64,000 nt of DNA, taken from the NCBI GenBank assembly GCA_014529385.2, contig CM043960.1, positions 35,635,396-35,699,395 of the forward strand, in the 5' to 3' direction. The DNA comes from Adiantum capillus-veneris (taxonomy: Eukaryota; Streptophyta; Polypodiopsida; Polypodiales; Pteridaceae). Below the pieces are notes generated by a model that made no database searches, was not told the origin of the DNA, and saw only the letters and a list, made by a program, of their open reading frames with translations. This document shows, piece by piece, positions 58,290 through 64,000 of this stretch. Positions within the stretch are counted from its first letter, which is position 1. Every line of letters begins with the position of its first letter. A program made the translations under genes and the position numbers.

Positions 58290-58729
58290 CCACTGAAGTC
58301 TTGCGTTCTTGTGGTCTTGCGTTCTTAAGTTCACGAGGAACTTGGGTTCTTGGGAGTCTTCGTTTCTTGAGGGTCTTGAGGTTCTTGGGTTCTTGAGGTT
58401 CTTGAGGGTCTTGAGGGTCTTCTTTCGCTTGCAATCTGTGTTAGAGAAGGATCTTCTCTTCACCCGAGTTCTACTCTTTTCCGCGGGCGCACCCCTTGGC
58501 GGCCTTGCGCTCACACCAAGGTTGCTTTTTCCCACCTCACGTCAATCTGCCAGCCGCTAAGTGCACGGTCCTCTCTCAATGAGTGAAAAGAGGTAGAAGG
58601 GGAGGTTGGACAAGCCCTTCTTTCTTGGGTTTCCTGTCACTCTTCAAAAACACAATTAGGAATCGACACGCCCAAGAGGACTTGTGGTTCTTGTGGTTCT
58701 TTCCTTGAGTGATACAGAACACTGCCAAA

Positions 58730-58742
58730 GCTCTGATACCAA
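58730..58742 (-). other. tRNA-iMet primer-binding site
   Basis: The minus strand reads TTGGTATCAGAGC directly against the 5' LTR at 58743. Confidence 0.9.
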
Positions 58743-60122
<1,380 letters not shown>

Positions 60123-60840
60123 GAGCATCTTCTCAACTAACAGAGGATGGATATGTGATCAGACCGGCCTATATGGACACTCATTTATCCGATGGGATAC
60201 GATGTGCTATTGGTCAGATGCACACATCGCGTCAGTTAGAGATTGAGACTAACACGTTTAGGAGAGTACAAGCATAGGCCACGCTTTGCAAGTTGTGTCA
60301 TATAGAGCCAGAGACAGAGTTACATCACATTTGTCATTGTTCGGGATACTATGAGATAAAAGGCCGCTTTCATTGTCTATTCAGAGAGGGCTTTGGACTG
60401 TTGGCTAGAGTCATGAGATATCAGGACCAGAGATGCCTCGAGTTGTTTTTGCTAGAGTTGTACAGACACAAGGAGAGTCTCTTGAGGAGATCAGGCAGTG
60501 GGAGACATTCAACGAGAGAGATCACTAACTTCTTTAGAGGAGGGACTCGACAGTCAAATGAGCAAGCCTCGCAACAAACTTCAGAGCCCACCTATACCAG
60601 AGGTATATTAGTTGACAGAGACATTGAGCTCAGGAGAGCTAGACGCCCACATCTGCAAGGGCGACCACGACATCAACGGAGGCTCCATCAGAGGATTAAG
60701 ACTATTCTAGCACGACATGGGAGATGTCTAGTACGACTATTTATAGAAATGGGCATTGCCGATGCTCTTCAGCGACCAATGTAATACTTTCTCGGATAAC
60801 GCCCAATGTTGGGCATCCTCAAGCATTGATGATGATGATT
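60123..60840 (+). mobile_element. LINE copy 2, 3' part (C-terminal zinc finger and GAT tail)
   Basis: After the target duplication the LINE resumes with LTEDGYVIRPAYMDTHLSDG, then an intact frame 60293-60784 with LCHIEPETELHHICHC (C-x2-C ... H-x3-C), GYYEIKGRFHCLFREGFG and an Arg-rich end. The 3' tail ends in a (GAT)n run near 60826-60840, a likely LINE tail. Confidence 0.75.
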
Positions 60841-60851
60841 TTAGCATAGTT

Positions 60852-61015
60852 ACAAGGGACGGGGGGGGCGGGCCCTAGGGCCGGGGGACGCCCGTAATCG
60901 GGCCGGGGACGGACGGGGACGCCATGGGACGATCGGAAAATTGGCCGGACGGGTGGGTCGCAGGCTGCCGGACCAGGGACGGTCGGGGACGGACCGAACA
61001 GATCAGGGACGGCCA
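60852..61015. repeat. Left subterminal GGGACGG repeats of the hAT element
   Basis: At least seven GGGACGG/GGGGACG variants lie within about 160 bp; the right end (63930-64000) has matching CCGTCCC/CCCGTCCC motifs. Clustered subterminal motifs are the usual binding sites of hAT transposases. Confidence 0.7.
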
Positions 61016-61358
61016 GTTTCAAGTGGCTTAAAATTTTCAATTTTTGAAAAAAGTGACCGTTCTAAATGCCCAGTTTCAACCAACCTTTAGATTTTGGGGG
61101 GGGGGGGGGGGGGTTGTCCCTTGGGAGGCTATAAAAGCCCCCTTGGGCCTCTTATTCCCTCAAGCTCTCCTCTCTACTCATTGCTCAAGGCTCAAGCATG
61201 ACTACGCGCCGTGGCCCGTACGCTCTACACTCTACCCTTGAGTCTCCACTCTCTCCCTCTTCTACCCACTTTGAAGCTCTCCTCTACTCTCTCCACACAA
61301 GCTCTCCTCTTAACTCCTCTAACTTCTAAGCTCTACTCTCTCGAGTCTCTCCACCATC

Positions 61359-63611
61359 ATGTCATCTCAAGCCAACTCCACTTCTCAAGCCGGTTCTTCT
61401 CGAAGGAGGCCCGCCGTGCAAACGTGGTCGTGGTGGGATGAAGTCGACTTTAGCATGCGTGGCAAAGGTAGCGGTGCAAGACCATGGACATGCAAGCTAT
61501 GCCCATACAAGAGAACGGGTGGTTCAAACAAAGTGCGAGCCCATCTTCTTCATAAACCCGGTCACGAGGTGAAGTTTTGCCCTCGAGTAACTCCCGAGAA
61601 GAGGTTGGATCTTCTTGAGAAGCTCACGGTGTATGAGGTTGCGGAAGCGGCCAAGAGGGGCCGTTTTGTTGCCGTTGATCCCTCCGCCACGGCGACACCG
61701 CGAGAGCAAAGGGAAGCCAACCTTGACGACATCTCTCAAGGCTTCAAGAGCCATGCATCTACACCGTCCTCTTCCGTTCCGCATCGCCAGAGCACTCTCA
61801 ACGAAAATTGGAATCCTAAATTGAAGGAAGAGGTGGATAGGTCGGTTGCCCGATTCTTCTTCCACGACCACATTGCCTTCCATGCTTCGCGGTGAGTTTC
61901 CCTTGGCATATGCACATTGCAATCTTCCATTTTGTATTCATAATGGGTTCTAACTTCTCGACTCTCGACTCTCCATACTAACACGACATACTCTATTTTG
62001 TATACATAGGTCTCCATACTTTCGAACCATGGTTACGAAAATAGGGGAATATGGCTTCTCTTATGTGCCACCTTCATCGGAGAGGCTTCGCACCACCCTC
62101 CTTGGCAAAGAGAAGCTTGCCGTGGAGCAAGCGGCCCAAGCAACAAAGGATTTGTGGGAGACCAATGGCGTCTCTCTCCTTGTAGATGGATGGAGCGACA
62201 CCCGGAAGCGGTCCATCCACGGGGTGGTGGCCTACTCTCGGGGGGAGATGTACTTTGTGGAGTCACATGATGCATCCGATAGTGGCAAGGCCGCGGAGAT
62301 GCTTGCTGCGGAGTGGACAAGCACCATAGAGATCACCGGCCTGGAGAATGTCCTTTGTATGGTTGCAGATGGAGAGGCGTCAAATAGGGCAACCGGGGCT
62401 ATCATTGAGGGCATGTATCCCAGTATCCATGTCACATTTTGCATGGCGCATTGCCTCAATAACCTCCTCAAGGACATAGGGAACTTGTCATGGATTTCAC
62501 CCACCATTGGTGACGCCTCTCGAATTGTCTCCTTTGTGCTCAACCATCAAAAAGTGCGCCATGAATTCTCAAAGAGGAGCCACTTGTCCTTGATTAAATA
62601 TTCAAAGACAAGATTTGCATTCAATTGGCTTATGCTAGGCCGCTTGTCTACATGTGGCGGAGCCTTAAGGGGCCTCTTTCTCAGTGATGACGCTGCTTGG
62701 TGGGAGGACGTGAAGACTCCCTTAAGGGGCCGAGAATGGGCCGACGACGCCGCTTGGTGGGAGGAGGTGAAGACTCTTGACGCCATGGTCAAGCCTATTC
62801 TACACCTACTTCGAGTGGTGGATGGCTTGCAGCCATGCATTGGCAAAGTCTACGAAGCCATGGATCGGATGATAGAGGCACTTGAGAGGCACAAATGGAT
62901 CCGATGATAGAGGCACTTGAGAAGCTTGTGCCTGACCCTGTTCAGTATGCGAGATTCATGGCTTGTGTGAGTCGAGGTGGAATGGATACTGCTCTCCACT
63001 TCATGCGGCAGCTTATGTGCTTGACCCTGAGTTTCACGGAAGGCGTCAAGAGACCGACAAGGAGGTGAGCAAAGGATGGCGGCTTGCATTGGAGCGCCTT
63101 GAGCCTAGCAGTGACATTAGGTGCAAGATTAGAGACGAGCTACTCAACTACACAAAAGAAGGGCTCCTATGGATGTGTAGATGCACAGCTTGATCGCAAC
63201 AAGATTGGCTCGGTTTTGTGGTGGGAGGACTATGGAGGAGATGGCCCACATTTGCAACGCTTGGCTGTTCGTGTCCTTAGCCAAGCATGTACCACTAGTT
63301 GCTCGGAGCAACTATGGAGTGTGTACAGCCACATTGCCTCTAAGAAGAGGAATCGCCTTGGGGTCAAGAGGGCCAATGATTTGGTGTTTGTGAGCGCTAA
63401 CTTGTGCATGCTTGCCAAGAGCGTCACACACAAGGCAGATCCCTTCACTGAGTGGGAGATGGCACAAGAGAATCCATCTATGGCCGATACACTTTTGGAG
63501 GAGCTAGAGCAGGACTTCGAGCCTCAATGCGAGCCTCCCGAGCCCTCATACGTCGCTGACGACCTCGACTACGACGACGATATGGAGATTCAGCAGGCGA
63601 GCACTTCTTGA
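61359..63611 (+). pseudogene. hAT transposase (BED finger, DUF659-like, hAT dimerisation), decayed
   Basis: Exon 1 is 61359-61891 and exon 2 starts at 62010; the 118-bp intron (GTGAGT...ATACATAG) keeps frame across the conserved F-x-x-SPYF-x-x-M segment. Exon 1 has a BED zinc finger (CKLCPYKRTGGSNKVRAHLLHKPGHEVKFC). Exon 2 has NGVSLLVDGWSD (first catalytic Asp region), VLCMVADGEASN, CMAHCLNNLLKDI and RFAFNWLMLGRL. After a duplication-induced frameshift near 62900 it continues as YVLDPEF and ends with LWSVYSHIASKKRNRLGVKRANDLVFVSANL, the hAT dimerisation region. It would excise and reinsert the element. Tandem duplications at 62690-62780 and 62860-62920 break the frame. Confidence 0.85.
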
Positions 63612-63930
63612 GTTTGATGATCATTGATCACTCGACTCTCGAGTCTAGACTCTTGAGTCTACGACTCTACCTACTACATAACCCTTTGTACTTTTTGTTA
63701 TTCTTGAGGCCTCAGGCTTGTCGTAAGTCCTTTAGGCTTTTTGACTCTTGAGCCCTTGTGGCATGCACTCCTCATTTTGTATCCATCGATCATCGATGTT
63801 TTATTAGTACATTTCCGCCTATATGACTCATGTTCTTTGGTCTATTTAGTGTAAATTTGTGGTCAAAGTGATGCTATGTGTGTGGCATGTGTGTAGGTCA
63901 AAAAATGCCAAAGAAACTCTTTTTTTTTGC
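63612..63930 (+). other. 3' non-coding part of the hAT element
   Basis: No ORF; it contains CTCGACTCTCGAGTCTAGACTC-type repeats and leads into the right subterminal motifs. Confidence 0.5.
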
Positions 63931-64000
63931 CGTTCCGACCCCCGTCCCCGTTTCCTGACTTTTGCCGTCCCGACCCCGTTCCCGACCCGCCGTCCCATGT

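Larger units (their letters stand above)
60850..64000 (+). mobile_element. hAT DNA transposon, right end just outside the window
   Basis: The left end near 60850 reads TTACAAGGGACGG and the last bases of the window read CCGTCCCATGT, an inverted copy with one mismatch. The element is therefore about 3.15 kb and ends a few bases beyond 64000. GGGACGG-type motifs are densely repeated in both ends. A transposase gene with one intron lies between. Left-flank bases TTAGCATAG should give the 8-bp duplication. Confidence 0.8.

Overview
This window looks like nuclear DNA from a land plant with a large, transposon-packed genome. The evidence is a filament-like plant protein (FPP) gene, a gene whose product starts with a plastid-transit-like peptide, plant-type LTR retrotransposons primed by initiator-Met tRNA (TGGTATCAGAGC-type binding sites), spliceosomal introns and long dinucleotide tracts. 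A Penelope-like or related reverse transcriptase and very long TE-filled introns would fit a fern, another seed-free vascular plant or a gymnosperm better than a compact angiosperm. That placement is inference only.

Only two genes look like ordinary host genes, both on the minus strand. The first (14210 down to 11451, continuing off the left or truncated) encodes a transit-like N-terminus, a long acidic LEA-like amphipathic region and the start of a Rossmann NAD(P)-binding fold. The second (41855 down to 37932) is an FPP coiled-coil gene lacking only its 5' exon(s).

Almost everything else is nested mobile DNA. From the left: a LINE (1-2059 and 6057-6512) split by a 4.0-kb gag-protease-only LTR retrotransposon (2060-6051) with a 5-bp target duplication; a decayed Penelope-like RT (9292-7436, minus); a gag/protease fragment split by a solo LTR (9761-10490); a decayed copia element (about 15.2-18.4 kb, plus); a gypsy RT/RNase H scrap (19.6-20.25 kb); a copia element with a large internal deletion (20701-about 22524, minus); a convergent pair of decayed, intron-containing genes (22.8-28.75 kb) that I read as a possible unfamiliar two-gene DNA transposon; and a gypsy chromovirus-like element (28759-36366, minus).

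Right of the FPP gene there is an LTR fragment (43717-44376), followed by two head-to-tail copies of one LINE family. Copy 1 (about 45.56-51.84 kb) is split by a 1.48-kb solo LTR. Copy 2 (about 51.95-60.84 kb) is split by a 4.6-kb non-autonomous LTR element with a 5-bp target duplication, no RT and an unusual acidic ORF. A hAT transposon with a BED zinc finger (about 60850 to just past 64000) closes the window.

The least explained parts are the convergent gene pair at 22.8-28.75 kb, the acidic ORF of the element at 55528-60122, and the LEA-plus-Rossmann plastid gene. Annotation is by eye: splice sites and families were inferred from motifs, and no database search was possible.
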